This document shows, one piece after another, positions 1-11,300 of a DNA stretch of 64,000 nucleotides. The notes under the pieces were generated by a model. That model was not told where the DNA came from. It worked only from the letters and a program-made list of their open reading frames with translations, and did no database searches. The DNA is taken from assembly GCA_013400975.1 (NCBI GenBank), contig WBMZ01011708.1:1-64000 (forward strand), read 5' to 3'. This DNA is from Atrichornis clamosus. Its lineage: Eukaryota > Chordata > Aves > Passeriformes > Menuridae. Both the position numbers and the translations under genes were made by a program. The stretch's first letter is position 1, and each line of letters starts with the position of its first letter.

Positions 1-62
1 GAGTGGTGATATTTTCTTCTTAATCTGTCTCTGTCGCTACCTTTCTTTCCACCCCCTCCCCA

Positions 63-99
63 CCTCTTCTCTTTCTCTTTCTCTCTCTCTCTCTCTCTC
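63..99. repeat. Pyrimidine / (CT)n microsatellite
   Basis: A pure pyrimidine run ends in about nine uninterrupted CT units (81-99). It follows a broader C/T-rich stretch from about 40. It is an ordinary dinucleotide microsatellite, probably length-polymorphic, with no gene attached to it. Confidence 0.9.
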
Positions 100-100
100 A

Positions 101-2554
101 TTCACTTTTAAATAAAATCCATACTATTGACTTTTGTATATGGTCTCATTTGCACCTTAATTCAGGCATAGGCATCTCTCTAACAATTTTAATAACCAGG
201 TTGTAACTTTGATGAAGCCGCAGTACAAAAGATAACAACACCCAATTCTCATAGGTTTTTTTTTTTCATTTCTATTCTTTTCAGTGTAACAATCTGAGTT
301 GTGAGAAATCCTATTTGATTTATAATTGACTTATTTTTAAAATGATTGCTTTAACTTACATGGACTTTTCATGAACTAACAAACACAGATTTGCTGCAAA
401 AATTATCTCGGTACAAATCAATCCTCAATCACTGGGAAATGATGAATTTTGATTTTCACTTTGCAAACTGGCAGAATCTGCCTAGAGGAAGTAGCATACA
501 CCCACGTATTTTCTTACTGAAGTCCATTTCGAAGCAGTTTGCATACTTGCCAGTGACCATGTAGGCTTAAGCTCAAATACATACCCATAGTTTTGATATA
601 ACAAAGTATAAATGTTCGTTGTTATAGACGTCAATAATCTGGAGTAAGCATTTTACGGAAAAAAATAACCCAGTGGAAACAGTACTGCAATATATACAGT
701 CTAGCAATTTTTCTTTATATTTTGCCACCACATGGTTTCTCCTTTAGGTGAAAGGAACAAAGCCTTATCTAATTACTTCAACTAGTGTGACTCCCTGCTG
801 TTTATGGAGATGTATTATATAGGGATGGGACATTTCCCTGTGATTGCATTTTATCTCTGCCCAGATCTCCTCTTCATGCAAGTAGAAACAAGGCCTTTGT
901 ACTGAGCAATCTGTGCTCTGTGTACCACCTAAGCTCAATAATGAAAAAACAATGCATAATAAGCACAGAAAAAAATTATCCACTAAAAAGGCTTGAAATT
1001 GGCACTACACCTGTATTAAAATCACCTCCCCTCTCTGCATACAAAAATCTCCTGTTGAACAAATAGTATTAGGAAAAGCAAACAATTTTGTTACAATTCA
1101 CTTAATGTATTCACCAAGTATGCAAATACTTTGTATTGTTAAACTTCTGGATTTCTCATTTCTTGCCAGAAGTCAAAAATCAAAATCATGAACCTCATTC
1201 ACTCTTTTGTCTTTGCTTATACCTATTGTAGGATAAAACTTTACAGATTCTACTATGCTTGATAAGGTTTTTCTGTTCTCTCGTTGATGCTCTGATGACC
1301 AGAGTACTGTGTGTGCATTATTAATCAATCTCAAGGCTTTGGAAAGACAATGCAATTCAGGAAAAGCCAGTGATGTGGACTCTAAGTCAGTCTCATCAAA
1401 CGGAGTTTGAGTGCAGTGAAGGAAATGATGCAAATATGGAGGTTTCTGGCACAAATTTGATTTTTGGATGACAAACTCGTACCGTTCCAGCTCTGCACCA
1501 TTTGTTTGATGGATAATCAAAGCTGCAAAATACTTTCTTACTCTGATAAAATGTATGCATATTTTAAATCGAGGTGGTTGGGGGAATAAGGCCCCAAACC
1601 TCAAAGAAATGCAAGAAGAATTGATTAACCAAAGGAGGAGAATACTACTCTTTTTTTTTTTCTCTCATAAATAAAATAATTGCATGCAACATTTTTAACT
1701 GGTGAAATATTTCTACTTCCATTAAATTATATTTATATTGAAGTTCTTACACAACTTTTTAACTAATACTGTCTAATGATGTCTAATCATTGGCTACTGC
1801 AAGATTTTGGTTTTACAGCCATTGATGTTTGAAAGACTTCATTAACAGATTTTACAAAAAAAGTCTGGTTCTATACTTAGTCAATTTCTCTGTTTTTCCA
1901 TTTTGCAGAGAAATACAGCTTATTCTGTTTGATTAAATATGAATATAATTCTGGATTAAGATAATAATCATTATTAACAGGACAAATAATACTGTATTGG
2001 TGATATTTCAGAGACACTTTATGAATGGTGAATAGGGTCTTGTTTCCCTGTAGTCAAATAGTGTTTTATTTCAAATTTAATATTGCTAAAAAAATTAATT
2101 TTAAATTAATCATACTCCTCCATTCACTCACATTAGTGTGAAGGCTAGTCTAGCAAATAAAATTAAATTATCTCTTTGGAATATCTTCATTCAGGGTCAA
2201 GCCCCCAGAATTTAAATAGATGCCAGAGTGGTCTCATAATATCATCCAAGAACAGAAAGATGATGTTCCAGTCCATAGGGGGGGAAAGCCACTACACCCA
2301 TTTCTAATATAACCTTCCCAATTTCTTGTCCTCAGCAGTTTTTTCACATCAATCTGTTTTAGCTGAGAAGCACTGAGGAAAACTTGCATCATCTGGTTGT
2401 TTATAAATATGGAAATAATAGTCACTTTTCAGAAACAGAAATTCTGTAAAATGAGTAAGACAAAATAATTTTTAATTTAAGAGTGCTCTGGTGGATCAAA
2501 TTTGGAAAATAAATGCTCCTTCCAGCATAATCTTACCTTGTTACCCAAAGATAT
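101..2554. other. AT-rich unique sequence, no gene recognised
   Basis: No repeat family is recognisable here. Two minus-strand open frames stand out. One spans 1173-1604 (143 codons) and the other 765-983 (72 codons, hydrophobic start). Neither matches a family I can name and both fit the length expected by chance in this much AT-rich DNA; each is discussed in the findings. The rest is plain AT-rich sequence with short A and T runs. Confidence 0.6.
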
Positions 2555-2682
2555 TGTCTCCACTCTCAGAGCTTTCAAGATCTCTCTGGTTAAAGCCCTG
2601 AGTAACCTGGTCTTATTTCACAGTTGATTCTGCTCTGGGGAAGTACAAGAGACCTCCTGAGGTCTCTTCCAATCTAAATTAT
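2555..2682 (+). mobile_element. CR1 LINE 3' fragment, left part (split by an LTR)
   Basis: This is the 3' end of a chicken-repeat-1 non-LTR retrotransposon in plus orientation. It keeps the recognisable CR1 3'-UTR order: 'cagagctttcaagatctc', then 'ccctgagtaacctggtct', then 'gacctcctgaggtc', then 'ttccaatctaaattatt'. It is 5'-truncated, as most CR1 copies are, and carries no coding capacity. The CR1 tail does not end here: it resumes at 3269 after the inserted LTR, so the CR1 is the older element. The left edge is approximate. Confidence 0.85.
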
Positions 2683-3268
2683 TGTGCTGGTTTTGGCTGG
2701 GGTCGAGTTAATTTTCTCCGCAGTGGCTGGCATGGGGCTGTGTTTGGGATCTGTGCTGAACACGGGGTTGATAATACAGAGATGTTTCTGTCATTGCTGA
2801 GCAGGGCTTGCACAGAGCCCAGGCCTTTTCTGCTTTTTGTATTGGCCACGCTGGTGGGAAAGTTGGGGGTGCCTGGGAGGAGACACAGCCTGGACAGGTG
2901 ACCCCAACTGACCCAAGGGATATCCCAGACCGTGTGGCATCATTATATATCCGTATATAAAGTAGGGGAATGAAGGAGGAAGGGGGGACATTTGGAGTGA
3001 TGTTGTTTGTCTTCCCGAGTTACACATGATGGAGCCCTGCTCTTCTGGAGATGGCTGAACACCTCCCTGCCCATGGGAAGCAGTGAAATAATTCCTTGTT
3101 TTGCTTTGCTTGTGTGTGTTGTTTTTACTTTCCCTGTTAAACTGTCTTATGTCAACGCAGGAGTTCCCTGGCTTTTACCCTTCCAATTCTCTCCCTGGTC
3201 CTGCTGGTGGGGGAGTGAATGAGTGGCTGTGTGGGGCCTTGGTTCCTGGCTGGGGTGAAACCAAGGCA
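2683..3268 (+). mobile_element. Solo LTR, songbird ERVL-like family, inserted in a CR1
   Basis: A 586-bp long terminal repeat begins TGTGCTGGTTTTGG and ends CCAAGGCA. It is flanked by ATTAT on the left and ACTAT on the right, a 5-bp target-site duplication with one mismatch, as expected for ERVL-type integration. A TATA element (TATATAAAG, 2954-2962) marks the likely U3 promoter in plus orientation. No gag-pol sequence or second LTR is adjacent, so it is a solo LTR left by recombination. Small open frames inside it on both strands are incidental. The family assignment rests on recalled songbird LTR consensus features and was not checked against a library. Confidence 0.9.
2954..2962 (+). promoter_or_regulatory. 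LTR TATA box
   Basis: TATATAAAG lies in the centre of the LTR at 2683-3268, where the U3 promoter of this family is expected, followed by the G/A-rich stretch 'ggaggaaggggggac'. It would direct transcription rightwards. Whether it is still active cannot be told from sequence. Confidence 0.55.
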
Positions 3269-3290
3269 ACTATTTATCCTATGATTCATT
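3269..3290 (+). mobile_element. CR1 LINE tail, right part (continues 2555-2682)
   Basis: Directly after the LTR the sequence reads 'actatttatcctatgattc', which is the CR1 terminal octamer repeat (related to ATTCTATG). Removing the LTR and one copy of the target duplication rejoins it to the CR1 body ending at 2682. This shows the insertion order: CR1 first, LTR second. Confidence 0.75.
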
Positions 3291-5408
3291 TACTATTCCC
3301 ACCCTAGTTTTCAACATAATTAGGGGTATTCATGAACCCACCAGGATCTCAGACTCTGGTTTTGTGCCTGCAAAGTTGGCAAAGCTAAATCCATCCCATT
3401 ACCCTATACAAACGTACTGAGTAATATAGGCAGTCACACACATCCTGCATTGATACCCCATATTGGGAAACAATGCTCTGGGGCCTCTCCAACCAAGCTA
3501 TTGTTCAGAACCACCACACTCTGATAGGAACTGTATGAACTGTATAACTAAAAAACAAATGTAAATTAACTTGCAATGAAGAAAACTAAAATCCTAATGT
3601 CTCTGAATGTCTAGTACATCTTTTTTCCCCCTAAGACAAAAAATTCACAGCAAAGACCAATCTTATGCATTATTTTCTATTTTTCAGGTGTGCAGACTTG
3701 CGTTTATGAATATTGCAATTATGAATATTGTTACCTGGGCATCTCCCCTTACCACATATATTAATGTGATTTCCATGTATCCTACTTTTTATTTTTGCCT
3801 GTTTCAGAACAAAGAAACATGTATGGCGAAGTGTGTTCCTTTGGTAGTCTGCTTTGGACTTACTTAGTTGGATCTAATTTTAGTATACCTTCCCACCCTA
3901 GTCTTCAACTTGCTAGTTAGTTACATCGCATCAAAGAGATACACACCTTCTGTACGTACCCAGACCGTTATTAAGACTTACACAGATGAAATCCACCCTC
4001 AAAAGAAAGTTGTGGCTCAGCAATGAAGTTGTGGACCACTCTGTTTAAGTTTTTGATAAGCCACTTTTTAATAACCCAAAATACCAAAAGATTACTTGTG
4101 GAAAAAAGATCAGAACATCATCTTAAAGCCTGATATCATATGAGAAGGTGGCTTGGAAAGCAAAAGAAAAACAAGCTACTTCCATAATATCTCCACTGAT
4201 GACAACTTCCCTTCAGAGTCTTGTTCTGGACAGAAGATTGTAATGTCTGAAGGATTCATGCAAGTTGGAGGCATAAATGCATTTCTATAGTCTGAGATGA
4301 GATCAGACTACATTAAGCTCTAACCAGACTAATACTAAGAGAAAAAAGTAACCTAAAAATATTCTTAACAGACCATATTGATCAGTTGTAGGCACACGTA
4401 TCAGGCAATGACAAACTGCCCTGTCCATAGCCCCTGCTCAGAGGACAGTTAACAGGAATGATTCATTTGAGGAGGGAACCTCCTTCAGAGGAGTGGAGGA
4501 GGAAAACTCCATAGAGCGAACCCACAGCTCTTTTTCCCTACCCTCTTCTACCATGAGAGCAGAATAGTTTGCTGCCTGTAAAGCCAGAACAGAAGCTGCA
4601 TCCTAAGAGTAATCCTGAAATCACCAGACAGTGTCAGGGACAGATTGAGGCTGTAAGGAGGATTTGAATACAGGCTTGTGACCTAGGCATTACACGTTAA
4701 ATTAGTGTTCTGCATCTTAACAACCTACTTTTAACACTTGTGAGATGCCATCATATTAGTCTTAGGTTGACAATGGGACAGCAAGATTTCTCCCTTCTGG
4801 TTTCCTTGTTTCATTCTTAGCTGTTCAAAGACAGCAAGTGGCCTATAGATTGTAACTACAATGTTCTTTTCATACTTTACTTATAATACTCATCTGTCCT
4901 GGCTTCTCTTTTATCCTGAAATGTGGCTTTGGTTTAAAAGGAGGTGTCATTTCAGCTCTCTTGGTTCACTAATTTGTACAGAGGTATGGGGAGAAACTAA
5001 GTTTATGCATCTTGTTTTCATCTTGGTGCATGTAAATGTCACATGGGGAGTTCAAAATCCAACCTGAAAAATGGGAAGAAAAATGTTCTAGCATTCAGTA
5101 ATATTTGCATTTTATTTTTACTAATGACTTCATTTTTCACAGTTTTAGATAAGCGTTAGGACAGCCACATCACTGTGATTCATCAACAGAAGCCTGCTTT
5201 ATCACACTGTTGTATTAAAAAAACCTTCTGTAAAGCTTTATACTTTAGTGGTTTTAAGAGATCAGCATTCATCATTCTCTATCTTGTTGGGCAACACTTC
5301 TTCGAGAAAAGCCAGAAATTGAATTGATTTTTCAACTATATTAAAGAATCGGTAAAGCAGCGAAGCGTTATTGGTCACGCTTGTCTTGCCGTCTGCTTTC
5401 AATTGCAG

Positions 5409-5557
5409 GCCCTATTGTCATGTACATGGAAAGCAACTGTAAAGGCAAACAAGATAGTCAGGAAAGTGGCCCTTGCTGGAGAACACTGAATGCTCTATTC
5501 AGGACCTTTGGCAGGATTTGCTCTAAAATTATGATTGTACCTTCGGTTACTTTATAA
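5409..5557 (+). other. Exon-like segment, possible terminal coding exon
   Basis: An acceptor-like site (pyrimidine-biased stretch ending 'ctttcaattgcag' at 5408) is followed by a frame open from 5411 to a TAA at 5555-5557. That frame gives 48 codons of mixed composition with four cysteines. No strong donor occurs before the stop, so it would have to be a last exon. A canonical AATAAA at 6081-6086 could end a 3' UTR of about 0.5 kb. I do not recognise the peptide. Acceptor-like sites and short open frames are common by chance, so this is only a candidate. Confidence 0.18.
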
Positions 5558-7807
5558 ACTTATTTTCTGCCTATTACTGAAACGCATGAAGTGTTTCTCT
5601 CCAGGAAGGGCGGTTCACAAAAGTGCTTAGGTTTTAGATTACCAGGGTTTTCTGCATTATGCAACAAACAGAGAAAAAATTGTACACAACTCCTGCAGTC
5701 CTTGTTTCCTAGAGAAGGCTGTGTATGCATTATGTGTATAGCAGAAAGTAACTTCTGTTACATTTTTGCTGGTCGTTTAAATTACAGATTAATAGACTAC
5801 AACAAGGAACTTTGTAAATGGGGAAACTCAGAACTCCTGAATAAGAAATTAGTGGGTTTAAAAACAATGCCTGCTAGTCCCTTCCTTTTAATTGTTGTTA
5901 CTGAAGCAACTTTTAACAGTTGCAACTTTAATTTTATAGATTGCAAGGATGTGCACACAACGGCCTATAGATGTCCAGGAAAAATGTCCCTGTGCTACAC
6001 CTGAATCCTACCAGTGAGAACACAGCTGTTCTTGCTCCTTCCACAACCTCCATCTTCATTCTAAACACAGCCCCTAAAGCAATAAAAAGTTGCATCCCTT
6101 GCATCTTGTAAAACCAAACCAAATCTCACGCTGGATGTTGAGCTTCTGTCAGGAGCATTATACAGCAGAAACACTGTGTTCTGACCTTCCCATTCAATAG
6201 TCAACATACAAATTCTTTTCTATATTAGGCAATTCAGTGCTGCTGCTGTTTAATTACTGTTATCATGACAATATACTGGAGGCTTTGACACCACTTATGC
6301 TCTCCAAAAGCAGGAAATATAAAAGTGACTTTAACAGCAAAAGCTTTACAAACTAAGTAAAATGAAAGACATAGATGCAGATGAAGTATAAGGAAATAAC
6401 AAAACACTATTAGAACAGCAGGCTGCAAATGCAGGATTTAATTTCCTACATATGGATTAAAAAAGGACGAAGCAAGATAATGGGGAGGCTTTATTCATGT
6501 TTACAAGGTGCTCCTTCGTGACTTTTTTTTTTTCATGACTGCAAAGACACTAATGACTTCCAGAGCTTGACATTGCATTCAAACTGTTGTATTTTAAATC
6601 CTACGAAGAATATAAAACTCTGAATTTTTCTGCTCCTCTTCTGGCATCAATACCTGCACCGCATCTTGTGATAGCAATTTTCCTACCTTGTAATCAGCAC
6701 AACAACTATATCACCTTGGCTCATCAAAAGTTTGAAAGGAAACAAAAAAAATTAGGGGGGATTCTAGATGGGATGAAAGTTATTTATAAGCCTTCAGCAT
6801 AAGGATGTTTAGCTGTGATCCAGCTTGAGGATTCCTCCACAGGTAGTCAACTTATTTAACATATCTATGTTAACTATCTAGTGACTTCTCACTGAAGAAA
6901 GAGCAGAACAAGCTTGGGAAATAATAGGAAAAGAATTATAGAAAAATCTACATAAATATCAGAGAAATCTGGTGGATATTAATGTAACCTAATTTCTTGG
7001 AACCTGTATATATGATCTAAGTAGACAGCAAATCCTCTGCAAACACTAGGGAACAAGGAGAAAATAAGTTTTCACCACCCACATGGTACTTACACATAAC
7101 TTCTTTGAAGGAACAATTTTAAAGTCATTCAGCCTTTTTTCTACTCCAACTTTTCCCAACACCACTCCCAGCATGCTCTTTTGGATGTTCTTCCTGTAAA
7201 GGCTGAAGAGGAGAAACCTTATATAATTTACTGCCTGAGTAGTAACTGCAGTCTGAAGTTAATAAATAGCCACCTTTAGTAACTAAAGTGAGTGCATAGT
7301 GACATAAAAATAGTTATGCTTCTGCAAGTTGATTGATTAGAAGTATGGACCTAATTGCATGAAATTGCAAGGAATTGTTCATGAGCAGCAAACACAGACT
7401 CACAGGACATTTCACGGAGTGTGGTTGGAAAATTCTTTTCTATCACACTCTTTTAATCTTATCATATGTGAGAAAGACAGTTTTGGTTAAGAAAAAAGGT
7501 CAATTTAAGAATAAAGACTGAACTGGTTATTTCAAACCAAATCTGGATATTTTGGCAAAGCTAGGGGTACTTCGATCCGTGTTTGTATTTAATCTCATGT
7601 CAGCCAGCCACAACATTTGAATCCAAATTCATATCAGAATTATAACAGCCTTGGAGGATATTCAGATGGAATAGTCTGGATTTAAACTATGGTTAGTTTC
7701 CAAATGGTATGAAATTTGCTATGAATTGGGACTTTTCCATGCTTGTGAAATAATAAATGCTGCTTCTTGGGCTGATATGAGATTTTTTTTTAATGTCTCT
7801 TTTGCAG

Positions 7808-7933
7808 AAAGCTTAATATATATACCATAAGGAAATGCGAAGAGCTTATCACTGGGTTGGAATCCAGCTTACAAAGGGCCTTTACACGGATCTGTGCCTT
7901 CATTTCTATCACACATTCAGGAATTGTGTCAAG
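7808..7933 (+). other. Exon-like segment with strong splice signals
   Basis: A strong acceptor (a T-rich tract from about 7782 ending 'tctcttttgcag' at 7807) and a donor (CAAG|GTATGA, cut after 7933) bracket 126 bp. One frame is open throughout: 1 leading base, 41 codons, 2 trailing bases. It includes the stretch LESSLQRAFTRICAF. The other two frames are stopped early. I cannot name a family. It could be a real exon of a coding or long noncoding RNA, or a pseudo-exon. Confidence 0.22.
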
Positions 7934-8272
7934 GTATGAAATTTATGTTTCTAGAATACCATAAAACCTGTGATATTCTGAGTTTTGTGTAAAGAAGATA
8001 AGCTGAACATGTAACTACAAACATATAGCTACAATATCAGTCTCTGTTTATGAATGTTTATGAAGGCACATCATAAGAGTATTTTGATTAAATCTACAGC
8101 ACCTATAGCCTTCTCCAGTCCTTAGGCTCACGTGCCTCCCAGGTACAGGCCCAGATGTGCCATCCCTTCTTCCTGTGGTGCCATGTACAGGAGCTTAGAC
8201 TGGGATGCAGGGCGAGCCAGGGGATGTCCAATACAGAGCCAGTCTAGGAGACTTGGGCAAAGAAGAAAACAG

Positions 8273-8390
8273 TCATAGAACCACAGAATATTGCCAGTTG
8301 GAAGGAATCCATAGGGAACATTGAGTCCAACTCCCTGCTCGTTGCAGGGCTGCCTAAAACTAAACCATATGAACTAAGAGCATCATCTAG
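8273..8390 (-). mobile_element. CR1 LINE 3' fragment (reverse orientation)
   Basis: The plus strand begins 'tcatagaaccacagaat', the reversed CR1 octamer tail. It continues 'gttggaaggaatcc' and 'ttgagtccaactccctgctc', the hallmark 3'-UTR block of avian CR1. The match fades after about 8390. It is a short, 5'-truncated, moderately diverged copy with no coding capacity and resembles the same CR1 group as the fragment at 34493. Confidence 0.85.
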
Positions 8391-11300
8391 AATATATTAA
8401 AAAAATACACAGATTCCTCTCTGTAACTTATCTCTTTTCCTGGCTAAATCCTTGCTCTATGAGATTGTTGGTCACTGTGAAATCAGAGTAGACTGTCTCA
8501 GCCCCTCAGGTCCACAGTGGTGGTGGCAGCCCTTCTGAATTCACAGATGGAGGAACAAGATGTATCTGGAGAGGGGTACATGCTACTATCCCATAAAGTT
8601 ACCCGGAAATAATTTTAAACTTCATCTGTCTGAAAAGCAGACAAACTTTTATTGTCAAAACACATTAACCTGAAAATGTATGAACTACTGGTCTGTGGCA
8701 ATTCAGATGTCATCTTCTGGGATTGCTGTTTTCACTGGAATTTAATTAATTTTATGGTTCTACTGAACTTTTTCTGATTAGTACTTTTTTTGTGTGTGTA
8801 TTCTTATGTGTGGTACAGAAGAAATTACTATTAAGCCTCACCATCTCCACAGCACCACAGGAAGAAAGTAAACACAGCAGAATTCATTCTCAGTTATCCT
8901 CTGCACGTTACAATTAGTAGCATCTTTTCTTTTTTTGCCACAAATCAGTGTTGCAGAGCAGGCCTATAGCCATGGTTATGGAATCAGGACTGCAGACTAC
9001 ACATCCCCACCTGCTCACACATGTTCCTTTCATATCCTCTGGCAACAAGTCACTTCAGGTGCTACCTGTTCGGGGCAATGAACAGCGTTGACAAGCATAC
9101 TTCTTTTCCCCAACAACCTTCTGAGCTTAAAGTGCTGACTCTAAATGCAAAAACTAATTCCTCAGTTTAGCCGACTGGCTCTTGAGATTGTGCAGCCAAA
9201 GCCATAACGCACTCACCGCAGTCATCTCTTGGTTATCTCTCCTTCACCTGAGGATCAGCCATGGCTGGGGTCTCCTTTCACAACAGCCCAGGAGGTAGCT
9301 CAGGACAAGAAATTCTCAGGCATGACAACTCACTCCAAGCACTCTTGCTTTCTTAACAGATGACTCTGGTTTTAAAGAAACTGCTTACTTGCTCAAACCT
9401 CAGAGGCACAGGGGAGCAAAAAGAGAGCAAAGTTCTAGCAGGGGAGACAGATAGCCCAGTAAGGGGAATGCTTCCAAATCAATTCAGCACTGAGGAAAAG
9501 TACATTCAGAACGCTGTGTTTTGCATGCTTAACATTTAAATATGACTTCACACTCACAATTTGTGTCTTAGCCAAAGAAATGGAAACATGCAAGTTCATC
9601 TTTAATAAGGACAACACAGGACAGTGTCTCAGCTAAGCTTATTTTAAAGAAAAAGGTACAAGTATATAAGCTGATCAGCTTTTATATGGGTTTTCTGAGC
9701 TCTGGATTTTTTAGAGAGTCATCCTTATTGAAAAAAAATAAGCTTTTCAGAGCATGTGTAGCTGAAATCTTTCTATTAATCTGAATCAATTAGATTTTAA
9801 AAGAAATGATGGACTCTTCATAGAGACAGGTTTAGCATTATCACATTGGTGACAGACTGATGCACGGGCTTTCAGCAGCATTATCTAAATATAGTGCCTG
9901 GCTCACGGATTTTCAGTAGCTGTAAGAGATCTCTCTGAAGGACAACAAAGAAATGGGAAAGAAGGGGATTTGCTTGAACTGAAATGAATGCAAATGGCAT
10001 CTCCATTCATTTCATTTACAACAATCTGACACCTTTTCTTTTCCGTTTCACACAAAAAATAGGAGATAATAGGGAAATAGTAATGGTATAAGTGGACAGA
10101 GCCTGACCATTAAAATGTTTACCATTCCAGCATGATGCCTGCAGATGCAATAAAATTGAAACTGGAAAGGTGTTAGAATTGCTGCCGGTTTCTATTCATT
10201 TGAATGGCAGCAACCCAGAATTCTGTTTTATGGTTTCATGTAGAGGGTCAATCCATTATCTTTCTTTCTTCCTGGGATCAAATAGCATTTTTGTGAGGAT
10301 TAGGTCTCTTTGGCAAGCTAAAGTGGAACCAATGTGGAGAGGGTTGAATTTTGAACCTATTTGAAAATTGAACTGCTTTAACAAATGGTGAGTTGACTTA
10401 AAAATAGAACTTGAAAATATTAAATGGATTTTTAATATGGAGATTCTCTTAAAAAATGCTCACAATATAAACCCTTCTACCATCCAGAAAAGTCGCAAAC
10501 ATAAATACTGTGAGCACTGGAAAAAAATGAAGTAGCTAAAAATATTAAGCAGGTTGCCTCCCCATTTTCTGTCTATATTGTGAAAAGCGTGTAACATACA
10601 GAAATAAAAGGAGGTTGTGACCTTTTTGACATGGGAGAGGAAGAAGAGGTAAAGAAGTAAAAATATTATATTATACAACACGAGTATACACTCTAATTAT
10701 CAATGGCAATGATCTGAAGCAAGACTTTGAGAAATATACCATATACATTCACTAAACACAGGATAAAATGGTATTGAAGAACTATATCTATAGCCTTTAA
10801 CATAAGGATGTGTTTTGTTTATTTGAAGAAAAATATCTTCACCAAGGTTATAGCAATTATGTCTGTAATTAAAAAAAAAAAACCAAAAGCATGTAGCAAA
10901 ATAGTGGTTACTCATAACTTCAGATTTAGGTAAAAATGAAAATGTTTGTTTACTAATCTATAATTGACAATCTCCAAAAGGAGAAAAGAGCAATACTGAA
11001 AACAAAGTCTGTAGAAGACAATTAGTGAACAGTTTCAAGAAAGGAAGTATAAGCTTACTCAGAAATACTTTTTGAATTCTCATTTCTTACTTAGCTATTC
11101 TAATTCCTGCTCTGGAAACTTTGCCATACAGCAAAATCAGGATGTGCATGATCATTTCTATGTGGAGATCAAAAGGAATCCACAGGAAGTCAAATTTTTA
11201 CTAACAAGTAAACTTGCAAAATAAGACCTGTAACGTAATTCAGTATCAGTAATTATTGCTTAAATATTGATTGAACATTATTCAGTTTACTGTTCTGACC

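Larger units (their letters stand above)
3291..8272. other. Unique AT-rich sequence with two exon-like segments
   Basis: There is no recognised gene or repeat over about 5 kb. Two exon-like segments are listed separately (5409-5557 and 7808-7933, plus strand). The 137-codon frame at 5591-6004 (+) has no recognisable domain and is probably chance. A G+C-richer pocket at about 8105-8265 lies just left of the next CR1 and could be a worn-out repeat that I cannot name. Confidence 0.55.

Noticed and set aside
2531..2540. Strong minus-strand donor CAAG|GTAAGA
   Set aside because: The would-be exon lies in the CR1 fragment, and no good acceptor or open frame accompanies it.
3298..3910. Near-identical 18-base words 'cccaccctagtyttcaac' at 3298 and 3891
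   Set aside because: Similarity does not extend beyond the word, so no duplication or repeat boundary can be supported.
5591..6004. 137-codon plus-strand frame
   Set aside because: No domain, signal peptide or repeat pattern. A frame of this length is expected about once by chance in the window, and it overlaps the possible 3' UTR reading of the same region.
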